Origin: Chara braunii | Lineage: Eukaryota; Streptophyta; Charophyceae; Charales; Characeae | Direction: 5' to 3' | DNA length: 38,109 bases | Assembly: GCA_003427395.1 (NCBI GenBank) | Contig: BFEA01000791.1 | Span: 3,894-42,002, forward strand | Shown: positions 8,590-19,848 of the stretch, piece by piece | How positions within the stretch are numbered: the stretch's first letter is position 1 | Layout: each line of letters begins with the position of its first letter | Notes under the pieces: model-generated | The model's input: only the letters and a program-made list of their open reading frames with translations | Told to the model about the DNA's origin: nothing | The model's database searches: none | Made by a program: the position numbers and the translations under genes

Positions 8590-10788
8590 ATGCCTGAGAG
8601 TGGCGGTGTATCGGATGGCGCCAGGAAGATCCTGACGCTTGAGGACCTTATTGCGGCCATTGACCGGCATGAGAAGACTCCAAGCAATGTCCCAAAGGTT
8701 GATACCTTTCATTTCAATGGAGAAAGAGTTTCGGACTGGTTGGATCTGGTGGAGCAAGCAATGGTAGGATGGTCTGATGCGGTGAAGTTCCTGCAAATTC
8801 TGAGATACGTGCTTCATGGGCATCATCAAGAAGTGGGGAAGGTTATGGACGCCGCCCACGGTAGCTGGGCGAGGTTCAGAGAGGGAATGCAGCGCAAGTA
8901 CCGGTTGGGAGATGGGTTGCTGACCACCGCGGACCTTGAGGCAATGAATAAAGATAACTTCACTACGATAGGGGCCTTTGTGCACGAATTCAAGAAAAGG
9001 GCGAGGAAGGTCCACGGGATCTCGGAGGAGGCGCAATGTGCTATCTTTTTGGGACTACTTACTGCGTCTGAGGCCTCCGAGTTGACGAGTCATGGAGGAG
9101 GCAGCGCCAAGCTCACCTGGGCCACCATTGACAAGGGGGTGGAGGATGGAAGCCTAGACCACGTAGAGCAACACCAGGTGCGGCTACAAAGACAGAAGAG
9201 GAAGGAAAGGAATGCTACGGCGTCCGGGACACCGGGGATGAGAAAGATTATCACCGACATACTAACAGAGTTAGACCCGGTAATACAAAGGAAGGTGACG
9301 ACGGCGATTCAAGGAAAGGCCAAGGAGGCCATGGTGGAGGAGGCTACCTAGAAAGGTTGGGAAGAAGAGGAGCCGGTACCTCCGCACCTCTCGAAGGTGC
9401 AGCGTAAGCAGCGCAATCTAGGGCAAGGGGGTCAAGGTTCAGGGAAGGGCCAGGTGCCCCAAGTAGTAGTAGCTGCCTCCCCGAGTGCGTCGGCACGTTC
9501 GAGTAGTGCAGGTCCCTCGCAGGCACCGGTACCACCTTTCGGGCAATGGCCATGGCCCATAATCAACACCTATGTGCCTTGGGGAGGGTCGGCGCCTTCT
9601 GGACAGGTGATACCCTATGCCGGGCCGCAGACAAGTATGTCGCCCCCCATCTACCCTGCAGCCCAGGCCCAGCCCATGGCCCAGCCGCCATCGCCCGCCC
9701 CCAGTTCACAAGGGAGCGTGGCTGGAGGTGGGAACGAGGGCCAGGGCAATCAAGGTAATGGAGGAAGGGGTGGTGGAAGAGGAAGAGGTAGGAATGGCGG
9801 CGGTCGAGGGGGACAATGGAATGGCCAAGGCCAGGGGAATCAAGGAGGTCGATGGGGCAATCAAGGAAACCAAGGTAGCCAAGGGGGCCAGGGTGGTCGA
9901 AGGACCCGTTTTGATTAGAGGACCGCTATATGCCAGCATTGTGACCAGCAAGGTCACACTATATGGTTCTGCAATATAAGGCGGGAAGATGAGAGAAAAG
10001 GGATGATCTATTCTAATATGGATAGAGACATATATGATCAGTTTGGGGAGTTTATTGATAGAAAGATAGGTGGAGTAATGGCGGAAGCCCAGTGAAGATT
10101 GGCAGCGTAACGACCACCTCCTGCCACGTTTAGGTTGTGGCAGGAAAGAGAGGACCCACCAATTACAATAGAGGAAGTGGGAAGTGATGAGGAGGTAACT
10201 CAGAGACTATGGGAAGAAGATATAAGGGAGGAACCAATAGTCGTTGAGTCCGAGGACGAGAATGAGGAGGAAAGGGTAGAACCTCCATCAGTTTTGTTGG
10301 AAAAAATGGAGGACCTATTGGGAAAGCTGGGAAGGTACCAACAGAAGTTGGTAGACCTCTGCGATGGAGTGAGGGAATGGAGAACAGGTATCCCCAAGGT
10401 ATTCCTTTACGATTCCAGTCTGGAATCGATGCCCGGGCGGCCCGAGGTGAATGTAGTGGGATCAGGCCCGCGATCCGAAATGATGACGAGACCTCCCACA
10501 CCGCAGGAAAGGCAGGCACAAGCGGCACGAACGCAAGGACAGACCAAGGTCAGTGCGAGCCAAGAACCTCCTTGACGAGAGTCTGAGCCAGGGAAAAGGA
10601 AGGAGGCAGTGGAGGTAGAGGATGACGATGATGAAGAGGAAGAAGACGAGAGGCTGCGTCAGGAAGAGGACCAAAGGGTGGAGCAAAGGGCAAAGAAAAG
10701 AGAAGCCAGGGAAGAAGCCGGGCCGGTCCTGCGTGATGGACCGCCCAAGAGAAAGAAGTTACGGCTCGGCTGGAAGAGAGGTTCGACG
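8590..10788 (+). pseudogene. gag: gag (first Gag-like ORF), with in-frame stops
   Basis: This would encode the structural protein that assembles the retrotransposon particle. The ATG at 8590 opens a frame with a retrotransposon-Gag capsid-like region (about residues 37-180; FNGERVSDWLDLVEQAM at its start). A Gln/Gly/Pro-rich stretch (9397-9918) follows, then a complete CCHC zinc knuckle (Cys 9931, Cys 9940, His 9955, Cys 9970) and acidic and Lys/Glu-rich tracts. The reading frame stays the same across stops at 9349 (TAG), 9916 (TAG), 10093 (TGA), 10108 (TAA) and 10573 (TGA). The zinc knuckle lies beyond the second stop, so those stops are decay or readthrough, not the natural end. Near 10757 the sensible reading changes frame by -1 into the protease ORF within a purine run that is not a canonical slippery site. 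Confidence 0.88.
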
Positions 10789-11738
10789 TAGAAAAGGTAA
10801 TTGACCGGTTGTTGGAAGGCCATAATGACCTCATGACCTTGAAGGAGATTTTAGCGTCAGCCCCCAAGCTCCGCGATGGTCTGAAGGGGAGATTGTCAAG
10901 GCGTCTGGTGCCTAACGTCCATCTAGGTACGATCCTGCCAAAAGAGGCGGAGTGGGCAGAATCAGGTACAAAGATGGATTGGAAGTGTGTGGTCTGTGGC
11001 ACGGTAGACTTGGTGGTGAAAGGCTCCAAGAGTACAGCAATGGTGGACACAGGAGCCGAAATGAATATTATTAGGGAAGCAGACGCAATCAGGTTCGGGT
11101 TGGATATAGACCGATCTGATTGCGGTATTCTGCATGGGGCCAGCTGCAAGGCCGTGTTTTGTGGGACAACCTCGAATGTGCTCATCAAGGTTGGGAAAGT
11201 GAAGGTCGGGGCATGCTTCTTCATTATGCCGGATGTAGATCATGAGATCCTCTTGGGGAGGTCGTTCTTGAGCAGGATAGAGACAGTGATTTTCAACAAG
11301 CATGATGGGACTTTGATCCTCGTCCTGTGTGACCCTGCCTGCGGGAACTATGAGGTAATTACCTGCAGAAATACAGGGCCAAGAAGCATAAGGAACCGGC
11401 CCAATCAGAGATCTTTCACGATTGAGGAGTCAGAGGGCGAGCGTCGGAGGCTCCTGGCAGAGCCGGAAGAGGAGGAGAGAATCGAGGCATTCTCCCTCAG
11501 CTTGTCAGATGTGAGTAAGGTCATAGACATAGTGGCCGCGCATGAGATGACAGATCCAGATGCCATCCAGGCATTGAGGGAGCAGGTCCTGGATTGTCCC
11601 AAGGTGGGGAGATTGGAGTTGGTATACCGGCTTCCAGATGGCAGGAGGAATCCGGCGATGGTACAAGCACAAGTAGTGAGCCAACCTTTTTTAGGGGACG
11701 GCTCAAACAGGGCTTTCAAAGGCGGTACAAGACAGTAG
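10758..11738 (+). pseudogene. retropepsin-like aspartic protease ORF
   Basis: The protease cleaves the Gag-Pol polyprotein. After a linker that begins VTARLEERFDVEKV, the ORF has the catalytic VDTGAEMNII (DTG at 11046-11054) and, about 65 residues on, an ILLGRSF motif matching the conserved hydrophobic-Gly end of retropepsins. The frame is open from about 10758 to TAG 11736-11738. The C-terminal ~150 residues are an acidic linker (EEEERIEAFSL). The frame needed for RT is reached at a TTTTTTA heptamer 45 nt before this stop. The first part, up to 10791, overlaps the gag reading frame. Confidence 0.87.
11687..11693 (+). promoter_or_regulatory. candidate -1 ribosomal frameshift site (T TTT TTA)
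   Basis: In the protease frame the codons read CCT TTT TTA GGG, the canonical X XXY YYZ arrangement. Slipping back one base gives the RT frame (TTT TTT AGG GGA). The upstream frame stops 43 nt later and the RT frame is open across the site. GGGGACGG (11694-11701) can pair with CCGTCCTC (11760-11767) with one G-U, although it starts with no spacer. A simple one-T indel in this dead copy would look the same. Confidence 0.6.
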
Positions 11739-14700
11739 ATAAGAAGTGTTGCCCGGTTCCCGTCCTCGTTACGGAAGATGAAGGAGTATATTATGAGAGG
11801 GAGCGAGGGTTGATACGGCGGATGAAGGAGAGAGTCTCAGCAGAGCCGTGCCGTGTCAATGAAGGGAACGGAAATAAGTTGATAATAGGGGAGGCTGACT
11901 TCTTTTTACCTCAGGAACTGGCATTAATGGTGTAATTAATGAAAAAGAGGCATCGCGCCTATGCATTTAGTGACGAGGAGCGCGGCAGGTTGGATGTGGA
12001 TAAGATACCTGTGATCCGCATCCATACCGTGCCACACGAACCGTGGAACCTAAGAGGGGCGCGATATCCTAATCCTGACGAGGAAAAGAAGTTGGTGGAC
12101 TACCTCGATGGCAAGATACGTACGCATGTCGCCAACTTCTCGAGTGGGCCGTACGCGTCCCCATGGTTTTGTTTTATCAAGCCTAACGGGACGCTGCGGT
12201 GGGTGCAAGCTTTACAAAGGCTAAATGCGGTGACTGTGCGAGATGCAGGAGGGTTGCCCAACGCAGACGCGCTGTTAGAATCCTGTGCTGGAAGGCCTAA
12301 AATCTCGCTTATAGACCTTTACTTTGGATATCACCAATTTCCGGTTTATCCGCCAGACAGGCTAGTGAAAGCTATGCATACGCCTCGAGGATTAATCCAT
12401 ATGAATGTGACTCCGCAAGGGTGGACCAATGCACTAGCGATGGTCCAACGGGCCATGATTCAGGCTATGCAGTCAGTCAGCCCACATATCACTCAGCCAT
12501 ATATTGATGATTTGGCAGTGAAAGGGGCGGCAGTAAAGGAGAGTGACAAAGTCTTGCCAGGGGTGAGACGTTTTGTCTAGAAGCATATCCAGGACCTTGA
12601 GAAGGTCCTGAGTCCGCTTGAAGAGCATAATCTCACGGCAAGTGGGGCCAAATCCAGACATTGTATGAGGGAAGCAACGATCTTGGAGTTCGTCTGCAGT
12701 GAGAAAGGCCGACGGCCGGATTTAAAGAAGACTGACAAGATTACTAAGTGGCCGGTACCATTCCGCTCGATAACGGATGTTAGAAGCTTCCTTGGTACGT
12801 GCGGGTTCTGGAGGGCCTTCGTCAAAAATTTTGCTGCAAAGACTGAACATTTGAGAAAGTTGGTTCGTCAGGATCCGGAATGGGTTTGGGGCGAAGAACA
12901 AGAGGAAGTGGTAGCGAGAATGAAGAAGGAATTTCGAGAAGGAGGGTTGGTGTTGGGAGCGCCATATTATGACGCCACGGAGACAAGACCCTTCATCGTC
13001 GAAACGGATGTTGGACCAACTGCCTTAGGTGGAGTCCTAATTCAGGCAGACACATAAGGGAAGGAAAGACCTTTGAGATTTAAGAGTCGAACTCTTTGCA
13101 CGACTGAGAGGAATTACTCTCAGTTCAAGAGAGAGTCCCTTGTCGTCCTTCACTGTCTGCGAATCTTTCGAAATTATATCTTTGGCAAGAGATTTATATT
13201 GAGGGTGGATCCGACTGCCCTGGCCTATTCTCTAAGGAATTACGTTCCATCAGATCCAACGGTTGTCAGGTGGTTGACGTACATCTGGATGTTTAACTTC
13301 GAATTGGAACGGATTCCTGGGAACAAGAACCGGGCAGACGGACTGAGTCGTATCAACTGGGATAGGCAAGAAGGAGAGGCGGTGGAGAACACGCCCCCAG
13401 TTGATGGATTTTTGGATCAAGAGGAAGATGTCCTCCTCCACATTAACAAGTGGTCCCCGCGAGTGCCTAGTTGTGTGGGTCATCCGATCTGGCAAGCGCC
13501 AAGTGGGTATGAACGGAAGGCGGAGCTAGTTCTTAAACCCTTTGAAGAGGAAGATCCATGGGGAGGTAAAAATGTCCAGTGGATGATGAAGTTAGCATTG
13601 GCTGGATCGCATAGCTTAGTGGAAGACATGAGGATGATAGAGGAAGGACCATATCAGATAGAAAGGCACGAGGAATTGATGGGGGGAATGTACCTCCTCG
13701 TCAATACACTACTGCAGGAAGGCTTTGGTCAGACAGGCTCGCTGAATCCGGCTAAGAATGAGGACGTGGTGTCGGAGAGCCAGGACGACGAGTTTGAGGA
13801 AGGGAAGATCAAAGAAGCTTTCCATGCAGAGGAGTATGAGGGAATCGATCTAGAACTGGGGCTTCTTCTATCGTGTGAAATGCGGCTTAGAGATGCGAGC
13901 GATAGGGCTTAAAGAATGATGCAGCGCTACTTGGTAAGGGATGGTCACCTGTTCGTAAAGAGAGAAGTGAGAAATCCCAAGAGAGTCGTTTGTGGCAGGA
14001 ATCATCAGATTGACGTTATAGCAGCACTTCATGATGGTATTGCAGGAGGGCATCGAGGGGTGAGTGTCACATACACCAAAATAAGTGAGTTATATTACTG
14101 GGATGGAATGATGGACATGATTGGGAAGTTTTGTCGATCTTACGTTCCCTGTCAAGAGAGATCTCGTCTAAGGCCAGGGGAGCCGTTGCATCCAAGGCTA
14201 GAACGAGAAGTGGGGGCCGTAATGCATCTCGACCTACTCTTTATGCCACTGGGGGATCAGGACTATAACTACATCTTCGATGCGCGTGATAACCTCTCTG
14301 GCTTCGTAGATGGACGTGCCATTCTTACAAAGGCTTGGCCAGTCTTGGTTAGCTGCATCGAAGAGTATTATCTGCGCTACCCTTTTGTCAGAGAATTCGT
14401 AATGGACAGGGGATCGGAGTTCACCTGCCAGGAGGTGCAAGAGTTGTTATCAAGGTATGGTGTAATAGCCAACTACACCACGGCTGCGCATCCCCAGGCA
14501 AACGCTCCGGTGGAAAGGGGACATAGTACCATTACGAGCCTTCTGGCTAAGTGGACCGAAGGAAGGCCTAATCAGTGACCAAGATACCGGAGGGCGACAT
14601 TCTTTGTCGAGAACATTACAATAAAGAGGACCACTAAATACGCGCCAGCTACGCTATGGTATGGGAGGCATGCCACCTTTCCAATTGAGAGCTTTCTTAA

Positions 14701-15100
14701 GACATGGAGACTTCAGGATCTCGAAGTCAACCTGTCCTTTGAAGAGTTACTCGATATCCGAGCGCGTCAGGTGGGTGCAATAGAAGAAAGAATTCAGGAG
14801 GCGTCTGATCAGGTGGAAAGGAGCCGCATGGATGATAAGGCTCGCTGGGATCAGTCAGCGCGAGTGAGGAAAGTACCTTTGGTGGTTGGGGATGTTGTGC
14901 TCCTATACGACTCGTCCCTGGAAAAACAGTAGTCCAGGAAGCTCGATAAGAGGTGGTTGGGCCCCTACCGGATCGTGCGATGTGGAGACTTTGGAGCATA
15001 CCAAATCGAGGAGTTAAATGAGACTGAATGGAAAGACTGGGTGTCTGGAACGAGACTAAAGACGTTTGTGGCGAAAGAGGAGGTAAGAAACACGATCTGA
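11693..15100 (+). pseudogene. pol: pol: reverse transcriptase, RNase H and integrase, with in-frame stops
   Basis: This copies element RNA into DNA and integrates it. All domains lie in one frame interrupted by stops at 11933, 12578, 13055, 13910, 14576 and 14930, ending TGA 15098-15100. The RT has LRWVQ...LNAVTVRDAG, the first catalytic Asp in LIDLYFGYHQ, and YIDD (12500-12511). RNase H begins ETDVGPTALGGVL and continues over the 13055 stop (NYSQFKRESL, then GNKNRADGLSR). The integrase has HDGIAGGH, then CRSY-VPC where a zinc-ligand Cys seems replaced by Tyr, and Asp, Asp, Glu in HLDLLF, MDRGSEF and PVERG. The C-terminal part has RWLGPYRI and no visible chromodomain. At least the 14930 TAG fits a Trp codon changed by G to A. 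Confidence 0.92.
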
Positions 15101-15244
15101 CTTCCCTTAGAATAAAGGTGATAGGATGTGTAGATTGGATAGGTTGCATGTTGCATGATTTTGGCTTGACATGAGCTTACCTTGATTACCACCTGTTTGC
15201 TTACCCCAACGTGTGCTTGATTGTCTCTTTCGCCTGTTGTGCAG
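15083..15244 (+). other. candidate intron between pol and ORF3
   Basis: The donor AG|GTAAGA sits at 15082/15083, just inside pol. A pyrimidine-rich acceptor, CCTGTTGTGCAG|GT, ends at 15244 at the very start of ORF3 homology. Excision would remove the pol stop, but the spliced frame then meets TGA at 15248. A 1-nt change, or use of the acceptor with a leader donor (8381 or 8467), would be needed. The signals are seen; splicing is inferred. Confidence 0.4.
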
Positions 15245-15245
15245 G

Positions 15246-17896
15246 TCTGACTTTACGAAGACAGTCGTGCCAAGAGGAGGGAGGGGGACACGGCCGCCAC
15301 GGAGGCCGTTGGGAGCATCAGGAGGATATGAGCAGTATGGGTCTCGCCACCGGGAGAGCACTCCCGTATATGATGATGGGGACATCGAACTGTTCCTGGA
15401 TAGTTTCTGGGGGTATGCTGAGCGCATGGGCTGGACCACGACCCAGGCGATCGAGAGGTTGAGGGGAGCCGGCAGGTTCGCGGAGCTCATTGCCCAGATC
15501 CGTAGGGAAGCGATGACGAGGTCAGAAGTGGAGATGAGTATACAGGAGCTACGATCCTCGTCTTTGGGGCCCCATGGCAGGCCGATCCGCCTGGAGATCG
15601 GCAATGCAGAGACATTTATCCCCGCTTTCGAGTGGTTCATGCAGGGGCAGGGTATACCGAGAGATGACCGGGGGAGGACGCTACCTCTTTGGACCAGCAA
15701 CGCGGAGAGGCCATTAGCCAGGCAGATCGGAGATATGGCTCGAGACTGGGAGAGCTGCAGAGCGCACTTGAGAGAGGCTTTTCGAAGGCCAGAGCCACCT
15801 CAGCCCAGAGTCGAGAGACGTCAGAGGAGCAGGAGGCAGAGGGACCCTGAACCTAGCGAGGCCAGACCGTCTCGAGGGGGACAGAAGGCACTCGCCCGGA
15901 GAGAGGAGGAGTCGGCGCCTGAGGCTGAGAGACGAGGGGCGTATCCTGAGTGTGGGTTGGGACCAGTGGCGTTCCATCGTTTTACTAAGGGTGAGTTGGG
16001 GAGGCCTCCATTGCACACACCGGAGGAGACGCCAACAGCTGAGGAGCCGCTGAGAGAGTTTGAGGCGCATCTGGACATCTCTCGGTGGAGAGTGTCGCCT
16101 CGAGGCGAGGAGCGTGGAGGACAGGCTGAGGAGGAGCCACGAGAGGAGATGCCTCGAGAAGACGTGCCACGAGAGGAGGTCCGAGATGCTCAGAGAGAGA
16201 GGAGAGTGGGTGATGAGGGGAGATGTGGAGGGAAGGAAGTGATAGAGGTTGGAGAGGACACACCCCCTCGGACGCCAGTTGTGGGGTTGAGGCTTGGAGA
16301 TCTGCCAGGGAGCGCGCGCGAGAGAGCAGAGGAGTCGCAGAGAGAGGAGGACCCGTTGCCTTCATCAGAGATGGCTCCCTCGCCAGGAAGAAGGGCAGAG
16401 AAGGAAGGAGAAACTGCAAGTGTGAGGGGAGAGGACCTGACCTTGATTGACAGGTACTTAGCAGCACATGCCTTGGAGCATCCAGACCTGGAGGAGCCAG
16501 CACCCGTAGAGTCACGCAAGGAGCCGTGCCAGCCTGAGAGAGAGATGGAGGCAGAAATCCCAGGGAGGGCAAACCATCGTAAGAGAGACGGCGCCAACGG
16601 GGGAAACAACTGAAGAAAAGAGGGCAAGAAGAAACAGGAGACTGGAAGAGATATGGCAGGAAAGGCAGAGATTGGAGGATGCAGGGGCACTTTCGGAATA
16701 GCAGTCGGAAAGGCAGAGATTGGAGGCGGCAGGGGCACTTCCGGAACAGCAGCCCAGCGCGCCACCTAAAGCCCCCGAAATTCCGGAGATGTGGAGGGAC
16801 TTTTGGGAGCAAACAGGAGAGAAGCTTCCTTCGCCAACAAGAGTCGGGTTTGGGGTAGCAAGGAAAGCGGAAGAGAGGCTGGATCGCAAGATAAGTGTCA
16901 GGCCAAGACAACTTTTGACCGGTACTTGTTGTTGAAGAGCGATCTGGCAGGGAAGAAGACGAAGGCAGAGGGCTATGGACTACGCCTGGAGACGATGGAG
17001 GTAGAGATCCAGGAGCTTAGGACTCTGGTGGCTAGTCAGGCTGCCATTATTGAGGACTTGAGGCAGCAACTTCAAGGGAGAGCGGACAAGGCCAAGAGCA
17101 GCCAACAGGGAGAGCAGAGGCAGTCGGGACATGGGTTGTCGGACAGCCATCTGTAGCAGAGCCTCGCCAGGAGCCACCTATGGGGAGAGTTATCCTGGAA
17201 CCAGAGGAGGCGAGAGCCTAGAGGGAGGCAGAGAGAGCGGCCTTCGAGTTCAGAGCCCCTACTGAACTCGCGACGTTATCTATAGTAGCGGCGGGCCCAG
17301 TCATGCCATTGGCAATTGAGGAGGGGCTACCACCGTCCAGAAGTGAGTCAGCTCAGGGCTCAGCGGAGGGATCCATGGACGTGCTCCTTGAGGCAGTGCA
17401 TAATATGCAGGAGGAGGCAAGTTGGTTTTCGCCTGAACAGAGGATAGAGGAGCCTCTTGAGAGAGAGATGGGGATTGAGACAGAGGGTGTCATTGAGGGC
17501 AGACCCCAGAGGTTGCATACGTCTGAGTATGGGCCAGAGGGGGTTGGGATTCGGCCAGGGCCGAGTACCTAGGAGTTGGAGACAAGACCAGGGGAGCTTT
17601 TAGATGTGCCTCGGAGTCATGAGCTGAGCAGAGATGCTAGCAAAACGCCTTCGTCACCAGGGTCACAGAGAGAGAAGAAAAGATCAAAAAAGTGGTTTGA
17701 TGCATCCTGCTTTTTCTGTAAGAAAGAAGAGCATCGGGCCCTTCAGTATCCCTTGTTCCTTAAGGATAAGGCAGCAGGACGAGCCACAGAAAGGGAAGGG
17801 AAGATATATGATAGACAGGGTCGAGTAGTGAAAAGGACTCCGGATGGGGGTAGGGCTCAGTTGTACAGGCAAAACCAGGAGGAGATGAGTGAGTAG
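15246..17896 (+). pseudogene. ORF3: second Gag-like protein downstream of pol
   Basis: This is a long extra ORF in the sense strand after pol. Its N-terminal ~150 residues look capsid-like: YDDGDIELFLDSFWGYAERM, then GHGxP-type LGPHGRPIRLEIGN, and RDWESCRAHLREAF. An Arg/Glu-rich region follows, then a predicted coiled coil (about 16930-17090; EIQELRTLV, IIEDLRQQL). A C-terminal zinc knuckle reads CFFCKKEEHRALQY (17708-17749), whose fourth ligand is Tyr instead of Cys. The frame changes near 16610 and back near 16900, then again near 17120. Stops occur at 16611, 16698, 17154, 17219 and 17570. No ATG opens the capsid part; a GTG at 15213 lies inside the possible intron. Translation may depend on splicing or readthrough. 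Confidence 0.75.
16659..16754 (+). repeat. 48-bp tandem duplication inside ORF3
   Basis: Two 48-bp units (16659-16706, 16707-16754) start GGAAAGGCAGAGATTGGAGG and differ at a few bases. They add 16 codons without shifting frame. The first unit carries TAG at 16698 where the second has CAG. Confidence 0.9.
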
Positions 17897-18599
17897 GGAC
17901 TAGTTCACCTAGACATCAGTAAGGCTAAAGACTCCCTGTACATGGAAGCTAGATTTAGTCATGTACATATTCGGACTTGATCATGAGTAGCCTGTTCACC
18001 TGTACATATACAGATTGTAGTGATGGACAGATCATTGAGTTCTTTTTATTGAGATTTATGTGGTAGTATTCAGTTATGTGATATATCAGTGTGTACAGTT
18101 GTAGTATAATTTGTGCGATTTGAGTTCTCCTGTGTGTTTGGAGATATCTTGAAATTTTTTGTACACCTGAGACATGAGTTACTCAACAGAATGAGACATG
18201 AGGGTTGGGTATCTATATTGTTTTTTAGAGAGACAGACATTATTTCTGAGTGTATATTGAGTTGAGACCGTATGGGGATTGATTTTGTGACGATCACTAT
18301 CACTCTCACTTGTGTGGATTTATCATGATGTATAATGATTTTGTGTGAGAGATGTTCATGATGCATCTCATGTTAACGGATGTGAGTTATGTGAAGTTGT
18401 CTACTCTTCGGTATACTCGTGCGGCCTGCTCACGGGCAGGTGATAGGGCAGAGTATAAGGAGAGGGAGCGCAGTCTGGTTGAGAATGATCGTAAGAATCA
18501 TAAGGGTGTGGGTCTTTGAGACTCGAATGCTTTACCATGCCTGTTGTTGATTGCTTAAGTCGCGACGAGGACCCATAAAATGATCTCTCAATGATGTTT
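17897..18599. other. 3' internal region, no gene
   Basis: Non-coding sequence after ORF3, with T/G-rich stretches and repeated GTACA-TAT words. I see no ORF with a recognisable domain on either strand. Confidence 0.5.
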
Positions 18600-18786
18600 G
18601 CTTCATAATAAGGCCCCCTTAGATTTTTGGAAAAAGGGGGATGTTTGGCTTTATGATGAGACCCCTCATAATTTTTTGGAAGAGCGGGTGTTTTGTTCTA
18701 TAATGAGACCCCTCGTGATTTTTGGAAGAGGGGGTGTTTTGCTTCATGGTGAGATCCCCTTGGATTTTTGGAAAAAATTATAATTT
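18600..18786 (+). repeat. four 46-48-bp tandem hairpin repeats
   Basis: Units start GCTTCATAATAAGG (18600), GCTTTATGATGAGA (18648), GTTCTATAATGAGA (18695) and GCTTCATGGTGAGA (18741). Each carries a stem around a conserved GATTTTTGGA-like loop: CCCCCTT/AAGGGGG, ACCC.CTC/GAG.GGGT and ACCCCTC/GAGGGGGT. The fourth has lost its right arm. Arms change together while the loop is kept, as in the LTR array at 4213-5095 but with a different loop. Confidence 0.82.
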
Positions 18787-19848
18787 TAGGTTGTTGGAAG
18801 ACTCACCTCCAAAGGTGGGTGAACTGATTAATGGCATGGTAAGTTGTCTGATGAGTGATAAATCTGACGAAAAGGGTAACGTTTGCTTGGAATGTTTGAG
18901 AATGTCGTAATGAGGGCAGGACGAGAGATGTCTCAGGATGGGTGGTTGCTGGCTTTGATCAAGTCAGGGGTCACGACCTTGTGGACCTAGTGGTGATTTT
19001 GTTTGTAATTGTGCGAAGGATGCCATCCCTTTTGAGGGAGAGCTGGTAAATGCCTTCAGACCCCTGCGTAATCTCGCAGTGGGCCCGTGATTTTGTTTTG
19101 TGACGCCCCGTCTGACCACTTGTGCTAGTTCTGAGACATATTGAAGGAAGGCCAAGCTAACGGAAAAAGGAGTTTAGCGCCACTAGGGCGTAACCCCAGT
19201 GGATGGCTGCTAGCCGGCGCAATCCGGCTGCGGGACTGCAGAGTAAGAGTTTACGGGGAGTTGCCCGCCCCAGGGAAATTGCTTCACGGGGTAAGAGTCA
19301 AGTCTTTTTGGAAGCCCTGATTGGATAGTTATCAGGGGAAAGCCTATCGTTGCGCAACCAGCGAGGGTACTACCGCTAAATAACAACGTGGTGGGCCGTA
19401 GTCCTGGTCTGATCAGCAAGGCTATGGTGGACCAAGATGGAGATCTGGCCTTTCTGTACTACACTGCAGGAAGAACCGAGTATAGATTATGTATATATAT
19501 ACATATATGTATTTGATTGTGAGGAACCTCTTGGAAAGGAAGGCGAGTGTGTCTTCAAAGGTCTCGGTTAGGGCCCGCGTCCCTAGTTTTGGCCAAGACT
19601 AGGGACACCCAACGAGAAGCCGAAGGTTGTCTAGGGTCAGGGTGAGAGGATAATTAGGAAGGCCTTTGAAACTTATGCTGTCAGCATCTTATTGACAGCG
19701 GCGATGAGGACCCGGATTGAAACCCTGGCACCATATAGTTGCAAAGGCATGGTTTAATGGAAGCCTCCACCTCGGGTCTGTTGGCTAATCGGATTGGTCT
19801 CTCTTTCGTCAGCACTTTGACTAATCTGATAGATTTTCGGATCTTGCG
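18787..19848. other. hairpin-rich 3' internal region, no gene
   Basis: Four perfect inverted repeats stand out: AGCCGG/CCGGCT (19212-19229), CCCTGAT/ATCAGGG (19315-19337), GTCCCTAGT/ACTAGGGAC (19579-19606) and GCTGTCA/TGACAGC (19678-19699). No ORF has a recognisable domain. TATA-rich words at 19488-19512 sit beside TTGTGAGGAACCT, which also occurs in the LTR near 6573. Confidence 0.55.

Noticed and set aside
10740-10791. Programmed frameshift between gag and protease
   Set aside because: The -1 frame change near 10757 lies in a purine run without a canonical slippery heptamer; a simple indel is more likely.
15985-16911. 308-codon minus-strand ORF
   Set aside because: Antisense shadow of the Arg/Glu-rich part of ORF3; Ser/Leu/Pro-rich with no domain.
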